Shown here: piece after piece, positions 1-7,530 of the stretch | Layout: each line of letters begins with the position of its first letter | Position numbering within the stretch: the stretch's first letter is position 1 | Origin: Methylophaga sp. | GTDB lineage: Bacteria > Pseudomonadota > Gammaproteobacteria > Nitrosococcales > Methylophagaceae | Length of the DNA: 10,016 nt | Assembly (NCBI GenBank): GCA_013139345.1 | Contig: WTAY01000078.1 | Coordinates: 1-10,016 of the forward strand | Direction of reading: 5' to 3' | Program-made: the position numbers and the translations under genes | The notes under the pieces: model-generated | Database searches by the model: none | The model's input: only the letters and a program-made list of their open reading frames with translations | Told to the model about the DNA's origin: nothing

Positions 1-766
1 CGTTAATAAATAGTTTGCCAACAGCGATGACATCTTGATAATTAATTTGCCATACTTCTTTCTTTGTACTCACAGGGTCAAGGTAATGAATGTGTGTGCT
101 TGCAAGTCCTGCTGGATGCGGGCCAGAAAAAGTATGTACTTCAATATTTCCAGCTACATTAGCGGGTGTTGGTGAGTTTTCAGCTTGGCAAATAAATACT
201 TTACCATCGGTGAGGTGGCTTAAGATGGTTAAACCATTTGCATAATCTGTTGCAGAAGCCTGAATAATGACATCGGCATCTGCTGCTAATGGATTACTAT
301 CCATTGCTGTTACAAAAATGGAGTGGGGATTTGATTCAGGATTAGCTGATTTACTATATGGACGAGTACGAAGTGCTGTCCATAAACCAGAATCTAATAA
401 GTTCTTCTTTACGTCATCACGACTTAATGAGGCTAATTGTGATTGCTTATATTGCTGGAAGCTAAGCTCATCATCACCCTCTAATTCGATAATGATGGAC
501 TGTAGAACACGTTTTGCACCACGATTGATGGCTTTAACTGTCCCAGCCCCTGGAGAGGTAAATTGGACGCCCGGAATTTTCTTATCCAAGAATAAGGCTT
601 GACCAAGTTTAACCTGCTGACCTTCTTCAACCAGCATGGTTGGCTTCATACCAATATATTCATTACCTAATACGGCAACTGAGTTAACCGTATTTGCGTT
701 ATGAATAGTCTGTTCGGGATTACCCGCTATGGGCAAATCAAGCCCTTTTTGTATAGAAAAATGCAT
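1..766 (-). CDS. nqrA: Na+-translocating NADH:quinone reductase subunit A (N-terminal part, runs off window)
   Basis: The reverse strand is open from an ATG at 766 to the window edge, giving 255 codons of a protein that is usually about 446 residues long. The start reads MHFSIQKGLDLPIAGNPEQ, which matches the NqrA N-terminus; further on are EYIGMKPTM, SPGAGTVKAINRGAKR, the SGPHPAGLASTHIH segment and WQINYQDVIAVGKLF, all typical of the family. NqrA is the peripheral cytoplasmic subunit of the six-subunit Na+-NQR complex, which oxidises NADH, reduces ubiquinone and exports Na+ across the inner membrane. It is normally the first gene of nqrABCDEF, so the remaining genes should lie beyond position 1. 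It has its own promoter at 833-861. The ATG agrees with homologues, but the best ribosome binding site lies 29 bases upstream (see the separate entry). No stop or frameshift interrupts the visible part. Confidence 0.95.
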   Translation of the reverse strand, partial: MHFSIQKGLDLPIAGNPEQTIHNANTVNSVAVLGNEYIGMKPTMLVEEGQQVKLGQALFLDKKIPGVQFTSPGAGTVKAINRGAKRVLQSIIIELEGDDELSFQQYKQSQLASLSRDDVKKNLLDSGLWTALRTRPYSKSANPESNPHSIFVTAMDSNPLAADADVIIQASATDYANGLTILSHLTDGKVFICQAENSPTPANVAGNIEVHTFSGPHPAGLASTHIHYLDPVSTKKEVWQINYQDVIAVGKLFIN

Positions 767-794
767 AGATGCTTGGTTGGCGGCAGAAATGTCT

Positions 795-816
795 ACCTCC
801 CTTCCGAACTCCTTTT
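795..816 (-). promoter_or_regulatory. Two Shine-Dalgarno-like stretches in the nqrA leader, badly spaced for the ATG
   Basis: The minus strand has AAAAGGAG (816-809) and AAGGGAGGT (803-795). The second is close to a perfect anti-16S match, but its GGAGG core ends 29 bases before the homology-supported ATG at 766. Five bases after the core comes an ATT (790-788) in frame with nqrA, eight codons ahead of the ATG. Either ATT is used as a rare start, or this site acts through leader structure or a re-initiation step. Confidence 0.45.
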
Positions 817-832
817 ATCTGAGATTTGGCCT

Positions 833-861
833 AGTATAAGTAGTGTTAAGCCATATGTGAA
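833..861 (-). promoter_or_regulatory. Sigma-70-type promoter of nqrA
   Basis: On the minus strand a -35 box TTCACA (861-856, 5 of 6 consensus bases) is followed by a 17-base spacer and a -10 box TATACT (838-833, 5 of 6). The predicted transcript would start near 826 and carry a leader of about 60 bases before the nqrA ATG. It lies just after the stop of the transporter gene, with no terminator in between, so nqr could also receive readthrough. Prediction from sequence only. Confidence 0.6.
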
Positions 862-875
862 GCGGATATCATAAC

Positions 876-2030
876 TTAATTGCTATGAGGATCTTTTAGC
901 CACCGTAATCCTATGAAAAATGCGATTAATGTTGTCAGTGCTGCCATGCTAAATGTAGCTGTTGGTCCGGGGGATACCCAAAAATAACCACTACATAAAC
1001 TTCCAATTGCACCACCTGCTCCAAAACCAATACTGCTATATAAGGCTTGGCCTCGCCCTTGGTTCTTGCCGGTAAAATAGTGATGGATCCATGTTATTGC
1101 AGCAGCGTGAAATGAACCAAAACTGGCAGCATGGAGGAGCTGGGCAAATAATAACAAACCCAAAGAGTCAGGATAGAATCCAATAATCAGCCAACGAACA
1201 GTACTTAATATTAAGCTGATGAGTAATACCAATCGAAGCCCAAAGCGGGGCAGCCAGTGATGCATGAATAAGAAAATGACAATTTCAGCAACCACGCCCA
1301 AGGCCCAGAGTTGTCCAATAAGACTGCGACTGTAACCGTGCTGTTCTAGGTAAATAGTGTAAAAAGTATAATAAGGGCCGTGACTTATTTGCACCAAAAT
1401 ACAGAGTGATAAAAAGGCGATAACCTCAGGACGCTTTAATATAGCGAGAATAGGTTGATGCTCTAAGCTTAAATGCCGTGATGATGATTCAGGGACTGTT
1501 AAACTGATAATCCATATAGCAATCAAGCTAAGCAGCATGATGTAAGGAACAATGCTTGCATCATAATATTCGAGTAGCATTCCTAAGCCTGCAACCGTAA
1601 TAATAAAGCCTACAGAACCCCAGAGCCTGATTTTGCTGTAGTGGTGACTGTGTTCACCGAGGTGTTGTAATGTTGTTGCTTCAAACTGGGGTAGGGAAGC
1701 ATTCCAAAAAAAACTAAAGACGAATAGAACGCCAGCAATCCAAAGATAACTATTACTGAATAAGATAGCGGAGAAAGCAATTGCCCCAACAAAACTCGCT
1801 AAGCGGACAATAGACATTCGCTGACCACGATGATCGGCAATCCATCCCCAGATATTGGGCGCAACGATTCGTGTTGCTAATAATATAGCGGTTAACTCAC
1901 CAATCTCTTGTGCGGAGAAACCTTCCCATTGAAGGTAAAGCCCCCAATAAGGGACAAGCACACCTAACGATGCAAAGTAGAAAAAGTAGAAGCCTGATAA
2001 GCGCCAATAGGGCGTGTTTTTATGGGGCAC
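876..2030 (-). CDS. Major facilitator superfamily transporter, HcaT-like (MFS_1_like)
   Basis: A 384-residue inner-membrane protein with about 11 to 12 hydrophobic segments spread over its whole length, a normal size for a 12-helix MFS permease. The N-terminus (YWRLSGFYFFYFASLGVLVPYWGLYL) resembles the group annotated as 3-phenylpropionate transporter HcaT-like. After the second helix there is a motif-A-like loop, GWIADHRGQR. The substrate cannot be told from the sequence; the HcaT label is a family name only. The start is GTG at 2030 with a weak AGAG six bases upstream; the only in-frame codons further upstream are four sense codons and then the aroC stop. The gene follows aroC by 12 bases and is almost certainly cotranscribed with it. 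The stop is TAA at 878-876, just ahead of the nqrA promoter. Confidence 0.85.
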   Translation of the reverse strand: MPHKNTPYWRLSGFYFFYFASLGVLVPYWGLYLQWEGFSAQEIGELTAILLATRIVAPNIWGWIADHRGQRMSIVRLASFVGAIAFSAILFSNSYLWIAGVLFVFSFFWNASLPQFEATTLQHLGEHSHHYSKIRLWGSVGFIITVAGLGMLLEYYDASIVPYIMLLSLIAIWIISLTVPESSSRHLSLEHQPILAILKRPEVIAFLSLCILVQISHGPYYTFYTIYLEQHGYSRSLIGQLWALGVVAEIVIFLFMHHWLPRFGLRLVLLISLILSTVRWLIIGFYPDSLGLLLFAQLLHAASFGSFHAAAITWIHHYFTGKNQGRGQALYSSIGFGAGGAIGSLCSGYFWVSPGPTATFSMAALTTLIAFFIGLRWLKDPHSN

Positions 2031-2042
2031 GCCAGACTCTGC

Positions 2043-3134
2043 TTAGGCTTGAGCTGGGATAATTGGCGTTCCCGAGTTTACATCCATATTTTGTGCACGG
2101 TGGCGTAGCAAGTGATCCATTAAGACCATGGCAAGCATGGCTTCAGCAATAGGTGTAGCTCGAATTCCTACACAAGGATCATGGCGACCTTTAGTAACAA
2201 CTTCGACAGGTTCGCCATCGGTATTAACACTGCGACCCGGAATACTCAGGCTAGATGTCGCTTTTAATGCCATGCTAACCAGAATATCTTGGCCACTTGA
2301 GATACCACCTAAAATGCCACCGGCATTATTACTTAAGAAGCCTTCAGGGGTGATTTCATCACGGTGTTCAGTACCTTTTTGAGTAACGGATTCAAAGCCA
2401 GCTCCAATTTCTACACCTTTAACTGCGTTAATGCTCATCATTGCATGAGCAATTTCAGCATCAAGGCGATCAAAAATAGGCTCACCTAAGCCGGGAGGGA
2501 CATTCGTTGCAATAACATTAACGCGAGCACCAATTGAATTACCTTTTAAGGATTTCATATAGTCTTCGATCTGTTGCTCTTTATCAGCATCTGGACAGAA
2601 GAAGGCACTTTTTTCTAACTGTTCCCAATCCAGTTTTTCAATTATAACGGGGCCAAGTTGTGCTAAATATCCAGTAACTTCGATGCCAAACTGTTCTTTT
2701 AAGTATTTTTTTGCAATCCCGCCTGCTGCAACACGCATCGCCGTTTCACGTGCAGAAGAGCGACCACCACCACGATAATCACGGAAACCATATTTCTGAT
2801 GGTAGGTGTAATCAGCATGAGCCGGTCTAAACTGATGCATGATATTGCCGTAATCTTTCGAACGTTGATCGGTATTTTCGATCATCATCGCAATAGGTGT
2901 TCCGGTTGTTTTACCTTCAAATACACCTGAAAGGATTTTGACTTGGTCTAGTTCCTGACGTTGAGTTACAAAACGAGTTTTCCCGGGACGACGACGATCA
3001 AGATCACCTTGTAAATCAGCTTCGGTAAGCTCTAGTCCCGGAGGGCAACCATCAACAATACAGCCAATAGCGGGGCCATGGCTTTCACCAAAGCTAGTGA
3101 CAGTAAATAATTTTCCGAAGCTGTTGCCTGACAT
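2043..3134 (-). CDS. aroC: Chorismate synthase
   Basis: A 363-residue protein close in length and sequence to E. coli AroC (361 residues). It converts 5-enolpyruvylshikimate-3-phosphate to chorismate, the last common step of aromatic amino acid, folate and quinone synthesis, in the cytoplasm and with reduced FMN. Family signatures are all visible: FGESHGPAIGCIVDGCPPG (residues 15-33), DLDRRRPG (44-51), the HADYTY and KYG segment (106-116), RGGGRSSARE (121-130) and, near the C-terminus, GRHDPCVGIRA. In the conserved RPGHADYTY stretch the glycine is alanine here (residue 105), a mild change. The ATG at 3134 gives the standard MSGNSFG N-terminus; only a weak GAGA lies upstream. It starts 20 bases after mgtE and leads into the MFS gene in the same frame. 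Confidence 0.97.
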   Translation of the reverse strand: MSGNSFGKLFTVTSFGESHGPAIGCIVDGCPPGLELTEADLQGDLDRRRPGKTRFVTQRQELDQVKILSGVFEGKTTGTPIAMMIENTDQRSKDYGNIMHQFRPAHADYTYHQKYGFRDYRGGGRSSARETAMRVAAGGIAKKYLKEQFGIEVTGYLAQLGPVIIEKLDWEQLEKSAFFCPDADKEQQIEDYMKSLKGNSIGARVNVIATNVPPGLGEPIFDRLDAEIAHAMMSINAVKGVEIGAGFESVTQKGTEHRDEITPEGFLSNNAGGILGGISSGQDILVSMALKATSSLSIPGRSVNTDGEPVEVVTKGRHDPCVGIRATPIAEAMLAMVLMDHLLRHRAQNMDVNSGTPIIPAQA

Positions 3135-3154
3135 AATGAAGTCTCAATAATTTT

Positions 3155-4513
3155 CTAAACAATGAATAGGGTAGCAAATCCAAGAAATGCCATAAATCCT
3201 ACGACATCTGTAACGGTCGTGAGTAACACGCCACCTGATAGGGCGGGATCGATTCCAAAACGTTTTAAAGCTATGGGAATGGTGACGCCAGCAAGCGCCG
3301 CAGCAACCAGATTAATAATAATAGCCGCCCCAATTAATAGGCCTAATTCAATACTGTTAAACCATAAACTGGTTACAACTGCGATAGCAAAAGCCCAAAT
3401 TAGACCATTACTTGCGCCTACGGCAATTTCTTTACGCAGTAACCAACGTTGGTTTTTTTCATTTAATTGGCCGAGTGCCATTGAACGAATAACAAGGGTT
3501 AATGTTTGACTGCCAGCAACGCCACCCATGCTAGCGACTATAGGCATTAGTATTGCCAAGGCAACTTGTTTTTCGAGCGTGGTTTCAAATAAACCAATGA
3601 CCCATGCGGCTAAAAATGCGGTTAATAAGTTAACACCTAGCCATAAAGACCGACGGTGAATACTTTTACCAATGGGGGCAAAAGTATCTTCATCTTCCCC
3701 TAAACCCGCCATACTTAACATGGTATGTTCAGCATCATCACGGATAACGTCAACCACGTCATCGATAGTAATACGACCTAAGAGGTGATTATCTTTATCA
3801 ACAACAGGAGCTGAGATAAGATCATGTTTTTCAAAGCGCAGCGCAACTTCACTTTCATCGGTATTGGCGTGAATGGCTTCAATTTGGTGTGACATAACCT
3901 GACTTACAGTCAAAGAGCGACTACGACTGACAACTTGAGTGAGTGCTAATGTACCAAGATAGTGATCTTTATGATCCACAACATAAAGACTATCTGTATT
4001 GCTTGGCAAGGTGTCAAGTAAGCGTAAATAGCGTAATACCACTTCAAGCGTGATATCGGATCGAACCGTGACCACATCGGTGTTCATCAAACCACCGGCA
4101 GTATCTTCATCATAGGCTAAGACTGCTTCAACTCGGCGACGATGTTGACTATCCATGACTCGAAGTACTTCTTGAGTAACATGGTCCGGCAAGTTTTGTA
4201 GAATATCTGCGACATCATCAGGTGCCAGATCTTCTGTTGCACTCACTAAGTCTGCGGTGTTCATATCCTGAATCAAGTCAGTTTGAACATCTTCACCTAA
4301 ATACGATAATACTTCACCACGAAGTTCAGGGTTAATGATTGGCCAACAAACTCGTCGTTCTTCGGGAGGAAGAGATTCGAGTAAATGAGCTGTTTCAGCA
4401 GGATGGAGACTGGCTAATAAACGACGCATACGCAAAAAACGGCCACTCTCTAACGCTTCTGTCAGCGTATCGATAGGCTTATTAATTGAATTTTGTTGAT
4501 TTAGCTCAGGCAT
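3155..4513 (-). CDS. mgtE: Magnesium transporter MgtE
   Basis: A Mg2+ channel/transporter of the inner membrane, about 452 residues from the ATG at 4513. Order of domains: a cytoplasmic helical N domain (about 1-125, rich in LPPEERR/LPDHVTQE-type repeats), two CBS domains (about 130-255, with TAGGLMNTDVVTV, VSQVMSHQIEAI and HLLGRITIDDVVDVI), a connecting segment, then roughly five membrane helices (about 280-450) including the conserved PIVASMGGVAGSQTLTLVIR. In this family the N and CBS domains sense cytoplasmic Mg2+ and gate the pore. A TTG at 4525 would add four residues, but it has no ribosome binding site, while the ATG at 4513 has GGA seven bases upstream; I prefer the ATG. It lies 65 bases after ptsI, probably within the same transcript. 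Confidence 0.93.
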   Translation of the reverse strand: MPELNQQNSINKPIDTLTEALESGRFLRMRRLLASLHPAETAHLLESLPPEERRVCWPIINPELRGEVLSYLGEDVQTDLIQDMNTADLVSATEDLAPDDVADILQNLPDHVTQEVLRVMDSQHRRRVEAVLAYDEDTAGGLMNTDVVTVRSDITLEVVLRYLRLLDTLPSNTDSLYVVDHKDHYLGTLALTQVVSRSRSLTVSQVMSHQIEAIHANTDESEVALRFEKHDLISAPVVDKDNHLLGRITIDDVVDVIRDDAEHTMLSMAGLGEDEDTFAPIGKSIHRRSLWLGVNLLTAFLAAWVIGLFETTLEKQVALAILMPIVASMGGVAGSQTLTLVIRSMALGQLNEKNQRWLLRKEIAVGASNGLIWAFAIAVVTSLWFNSIELGLLIGAAIIINLVAAALAGVTIPIALKRFGIDPALSGGVLLTTVTDVVGFMAFLGFATLFIV

Positions 4514-4578
4514 CCGCTCATCCAAAAGGTGGTGTTGCGTAGTTAGCTGAACATTTTAGCCTGCTTGGTGCCCTTAGC

Positions 4579-6324
4579 CTAGTGCGAAGGGCTATTTATT
4601 TGTTCTAGTAACAATTCTGCATCGAAGGGATCGGACATATTTAAGATCTGCAAGGCATTCTTAGGCAGCTGTCCCAGATCTGTTTCGTTAATCACCTGCT
4701 TAATTTCTAATAAAGCATTAGGGTGCATACTAAAATTCTCTAGCCCCATTGCAAGCAGTAGACGAGTATAACGAGAGTCACCTGCCATTTCTCCACACAT
4801 CGAAACTGGAACATTATGTTTCTTGCCGGCATCAATAGTTACCTGAATGAGTCGTAATACAGCAGGGTGAAGGGGATCATAAAGATAGTTAACATGGTCA
4901 TCAATTCGGTCAATGGCCAGTGTATATTGGATGAGGTCATTGGTACCAATAGATAAAAAGTCGACCTGTTTGGCAAACATTTCAGCACAAATGGCACTGG
5001 CAGGAATTTCAATCATTGCACCTGTTTCGATATGGTGGTCATATTCCAAACCTTCTTTATCTAGTTCGAATTTACAACGTTGCAATAGGTGTTGAGCTTG
5101 CAATAATTCTTGTGTGTTAGAGATCATCGGAAACATGATTTTAATTTTTCCGAAAGCTGAAGCGCGTAAAATGGCACGTAATTGCGTTCGAAACATATTA
5201 GGTTGCTTTAAGCATAAGCGAATAGCGCGTAAACCTAGTGCTGGGTTAGTTGTTGTTTGATTGAGGTTTCTGCCACCATCCACTGTTTTATCTGCACCTA
5301 AATCAAAAGTACGAATGGTGACCGCTTGATCATTCATTCCTTCAACTACTTTACGGTAGGCAGTAAGCTGCTCCTCTTCTTCAGGAGGCGAATTGCGATT
5401 CATATAGAGAAATTCAGTACGATATAAACCAATACTTTGGGCACCTGAATTACTAATAGTGGTGATATCATCAGGGCTATCAGCATTTGCATGTAAGCTG
5501 ATTTTTTTACCATCACGAGTTTGAGATGGTTGTGATTTATAGCGACTTAGCGATGCAATGTGTTGTTTAAAGCTGATGAGACGCTGTTGATATTCATCGT
5601 GTGTATTTGCGTCTGCACCAGCGATTAATGTGCCAGCCTCACCGTCAACAATAAGCGGTTCATTATCTTGAATATAGCGACGAAGAGAGCCAACACCCAC
5701 AATTGCGGGAATACCTAAACTCCGAGCCAAAATTGTGGTGTGCGATGTCGCGCCACCATGTTCTGTTACAAAGGCTGCTACGCCTTGGTGCTGCATTAAC
5801 ATGGTGTCTGCAGGAGTAAGATCTTCAGCAATAATAATTGCACCTTTGAGACGACCATCGGTGATGTCTACATCAGAGCTTTCTTCATCAGCTAATAAAC
5901 GATGAATTCGATTAACGACATGTTCAACATCATTCCGACGAGTGCGTAGATAGGGATCATCCATTTCATTAAATACATTAATGAGTGCATCACGTTGTAA
6001 TTGTAGTGCCCATTCTGCATTACAGTGACGTTGGCGAATCATCTCGACCGGTATCTTTGTTAATGATGAGTCCTGCATCATTAACAAATGGGTATCAATA
6101 AAAGCAGATACATCAGCAGGAGCATTCGCAGGAATATTATCTCGGATTGCTTTTAGCTGTTTTTTCGCTTGTTCTGTTGCATGTTCTAGGCGTGCAACTT
6201 CATGCTCTACCTCACCGTTGAGAACAATGTATTCGAGTACATCAGGCTGATTATGAAAAAGAATATGGGCATTACCGATCGCAATACCACGAGAGACACC
6301 TAGGCCATGTAGTTCGAGGCTCAT
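4579..6324 (-). CDS. ptsI: Phosphoenolpyruvate-protein phosphotransferase (PTS enzyme I)
   Basis: A 581-residue enzyme I that takes phosphate from PEP onto a histidine and passes it to HPr. There is no N-terminal GAF domain, so it is PtsI-like and not the nitrogen-PTS PtsP. Visible landmarks: the HPr-binding helical N domain, the swivelling His segment GGATSHTTILARSLGIPAIVG with active His195, the TIM-barrel PEP site with FLYMNR, LGLRAIR, FPMISN, IEIPASA and FLSIGTNDLIQYTLAIDR, and the catalytic Cys in VSMCGEMAGD (about residue 510). All the key residues are intact, so it should be active. Its ATG overlaps the ptsH stop (ATGA), and its GGAG ribosome site, seven bases upstream, is encoded by the GEGE tail of HPr, which suggests translational coupling. 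TAG stop at 4581-4579. Confidence 0.96.
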   Translation of the reverse strand: MSLELHGLGVSRGIAIGNAHILFHNQPDVLEYIVLNGEVEHEVARLEHATEQAKKQLKAIRDNIPANAPADVSAFIDTHLLMMQDSSLTKIPVEMIRQRHCNAEWALQLQRDALINVFNEMDDPYLRTRRNDVEHVVNRIHRLLADEESSDVDITDGRLKGAIIIAEDLTPADTMLMQHQGVAAFVTEHGGATSHTTILARSLGIPAIVGVGSLRRYIQDNEPLIVDGEAGTLIAGADANTHDEYQQRLISFKQHIASLSRYKSQPSQTRDGKKISLHANADSPDDITTISNSGAQSIGLYRTEFLYMNRNSPPEEEEQLTAYRKVVEGMNDQAVTIRTFDLGADKTVDGGRNLNQTTTNPALGLRAIRLCLKQPNMFRTQLRAILRASAFGKIKIMFPMISNTQELLQAQHLLQRCKFELDKEGLEYDHHIETGAMIEIPASAICAEMFAKQVDFLSIGTNDLIQYTLAIDRIDDHVNYLYDPLHPAVLRLIQVTIDAGKKHNVPVSMCGEMAGDSRYTRLLLAMGLENFSMHPNALLEIKQVINETDLGQLPKNALQILNMSDPFDAELLLEQINSPSH

Positions 6325-6590
6325 TCTCCTTCTCCAAAGTAATTATTGATTAAGGTTTCGATTTCTTTTAATGCAGGTTTAGCATCATCACCGTCGGCAC
6401 TCACTACTATTTCTGTGTCTTTGGCTGCGGCGAGCATCATCATGCCCATAATGCTTTTACCATTCACCGTACGCCCATTGCGGGAGACATTTATATCAGA
6501 TTCAAATTGTGATGCTGTAGTAACAAACTTTGCAGAGGCCCGAGCATGTAGACCTAATTTATTAATGATAAGAAATGTTTTTTCAATCAT
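6321..6590 (-). CDS. ptsH: Phosphocarrier protein HPr
   Basis: An 89-residue HPr that carries phosphate from enzyme I to the EIIA proteins. The His segment LGLHARASAKFV puts the phosphorylatable histidine at residue 15, and NGKSIMGMMML puts the regulatory serine at residue 46, the classical numbering, when the ATG at 6590 is used. A GTG at 6599 would add three residues, but it falls inside the likely ribosome site AGGG (6602-6599, eight bases before the ATG), and the ATG forms an ATGA overlap with the EIIA stop; I take the ATG. Retention of Ser46 fits the hprK gene two genes upstream. The gene could also be labelled npr because of its sigma-54 neighbourhood. Confidence 0.94.
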   Translation of the reverse strand: MIEKTFLIINKLGLHARASAKFVTTASQFESDINVSRNGRTVNGKSIMGMMMLAAAKDTEIVVSADGDDAKPALKEIETLINNYFGEGE

Positions 6591-6991
6591 GATTCGCACC
6601 CTGTCTTATGGCAACGAGCAATGCCTTCTTGACCACCTGTAAGCGCTTTCTGCTCGAGTTCATTTAGGTTTAGGTTGGGGTAATTTAGAACACGAATAAG
6701 CATAGGCAAGTTGAGCCCTGATACAACACGAATATCATCTCGCTCAGAAACCGTACAAGCAATGTTACTAGGTGTTGAGCCGAACATATCCGTCATAATG
6801 AGAATGCCATGGCCTTGATCTAATCCCTCTAGCTCTTTGTTCAATTCACGGCGAATATGATCAGGATTATCATTAATCCCAATTGAAATCACTTTGGTTG
6901 GTAGAGGAGAGCATGACAACATTTGTCGTGCGGTATTGATAAGCTCAGCACCGATTTGATTGTGGGAGACGAGTAATATGCCTACAGTCAT
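6587..6991 (-). CDS. Stand-alone PTS EIIA component, mannose family
   Basis: A 134-residue, single-domain cytoplasmic protein of the EIIA-Man (PTS_EIIA_man) fold. The N-terminus MTVGILLVSHNQIGAEL places the phosphorylatable histidine at residue 10, as in E. coli ManX, and MTDMFGSTPSN (66-76) is the conserved loop with Asp68 next to the active histidine. Unlike ManX it has no fused IIB domain, and no IIB, IIC or IID gene is in the window, so a regulatory role as phosphate acceptor from HPr is more likely than sugar uptake (inference). Its ATG overlaps the hprK stop, and its stop overlaps the ptsH start, both as ATGA. Confidence 0.92.
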   Translation of the reverse strand: MTVGILLVSHNQIGAELINTARQMLSCSPLPTKVISIGINDNPDHIRRELNKELEGLDQGHGILIMTDMFGSTPSNIACTVSERDDIRVVSGLNLPMLIRVLNYPNLNLNELEQKALTGGQEGIARCHKTGCES

Positions 6992-7524
6992 GGAGTTTCT
7001 CTACGTTTAATATTGGACATGATTATGTGTTGACGTTTTTTTAGCTCATTTTCAGGCTGATGCTGGCTTGTCTGCATCGTTAACCAGCCTTGAATACGAT
7101 GAGTAAGGGATGCTGGATTATCTGTGGAGAGTGTTAATAACGGGAAAGTGAGCCCTAAAAGGGTGTGTGTTTTTTCTGCGGTGAGTGTGATATCTGACTG
7201 GAATGTCGCTTGTAATGAAATCACAGCATGTAATGTCTGGTGTTGTTGCCACGCATCTTGACCGAAAACAGTGGGAATAGAAATTAGCCCTAATTCTCGT
7301 GTATGCAATAAGCCTTCTAGCATAGGAGGGCAATGACCGGTGATACGGTTTGATTGACGAGAAAATTCAACCACATCATCAGCGATAAGCTGGTGGCCTT
7401 GATATATTAATTCTAATGCAAGGCTACTTTTCCCAATCCCTGCTGGGCCAATAATGAGTATGCCAAGACCGGCTATCCGCATCAGAACGCCATGATGACT
7501 TTCTAACTGCGAGTGATTAACCAT
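6988..7524 (-). CDS. hprK: HPr kinase/phosphorylase-like protein, short divergent form
   Basis: A 178-residue protein that corresponds to the C-terminal kinase domain only, as in short proteobacterial HprK; Firmicute and long forms are about 310 residues. It should phosphorylate HPr on Ser46. Visible: the HHGVLMRIAGLGILIIG entry strand, a Walker A loop GPAGIGKS (26-33) and the LIADDVVE strand with Asp49-Asp50, the expected catalytic acid pair. Two places depart from the family as I remember it: the L-E-x-R-G-L-G signature reads LLHTRELG (72-79), and the C-terminal P-G-R-N-x-A-V motif is not recognisable; the stretch there reads PLLTLSTDNPASL. The tail after about residue 155 is polar and basic. 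The ATG at 7524 is six bases after ptsN and has no clear ribosome site. The name is well supported by motifs and neighbours; activity is less certain. Confidence 0.8.
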   Translation of the reverse strand: MVNHSQLESHHGVLMRIAGLGILIIGPAGIGKSSLALELIYQGHQLIADDVVEFSRQSNRITGHCPPMLEGLLHTRELGLISIPTVFGQDAWQQHQTLHAVISLQATFQSDITLTAEKTHTLLGLTFPLLTLSTDNPASLTHRIQGWLTMQTSQHQPENELKKRQHIIMSNIKRRETP

Positions 7525-7530
7525 ATCTGT

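Noticed and set aside
267..602. Plus-strand open frame of 111 codons opposite nqrA
   Set aside because: The reverse strand here encodes conserved NqrA sequence without interruption, and the plus-strand product resembles no family and lacks a ribosome site.
3162..3509. Plus-strand open frame of 115 codons opposite mgtE
   Set aside because: It is a shadow of the MgtE membrane domain, which is strongly conserved on the minus strand.
4526..4578. Possible mgtE promoter (minus-strand TAAAAT) and a repeated TTAGCCT between ptsI and mgtE
   Set aside because: The -10-like box has no credible -35 partner at 16-18 bases, and the repeated heptamer is a short direct repeat that cannot form a terminator.
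5172..5186. Sigma-54-like element TGGCACG followed by TTGCG on the plus strand
   Set aside because: The spacing between the two halves is one base too short for a -24/-12 promoter, and it lies antisense inside ptsI with no plus-strand gene downstream.
6591..6599. GTG at 6599 as the ptsH start
   Set aside because: It lies within the likely ribosome site, and the ATG at 6590 gives the ATGA coupling and the classical His15/Ser46 numbering.
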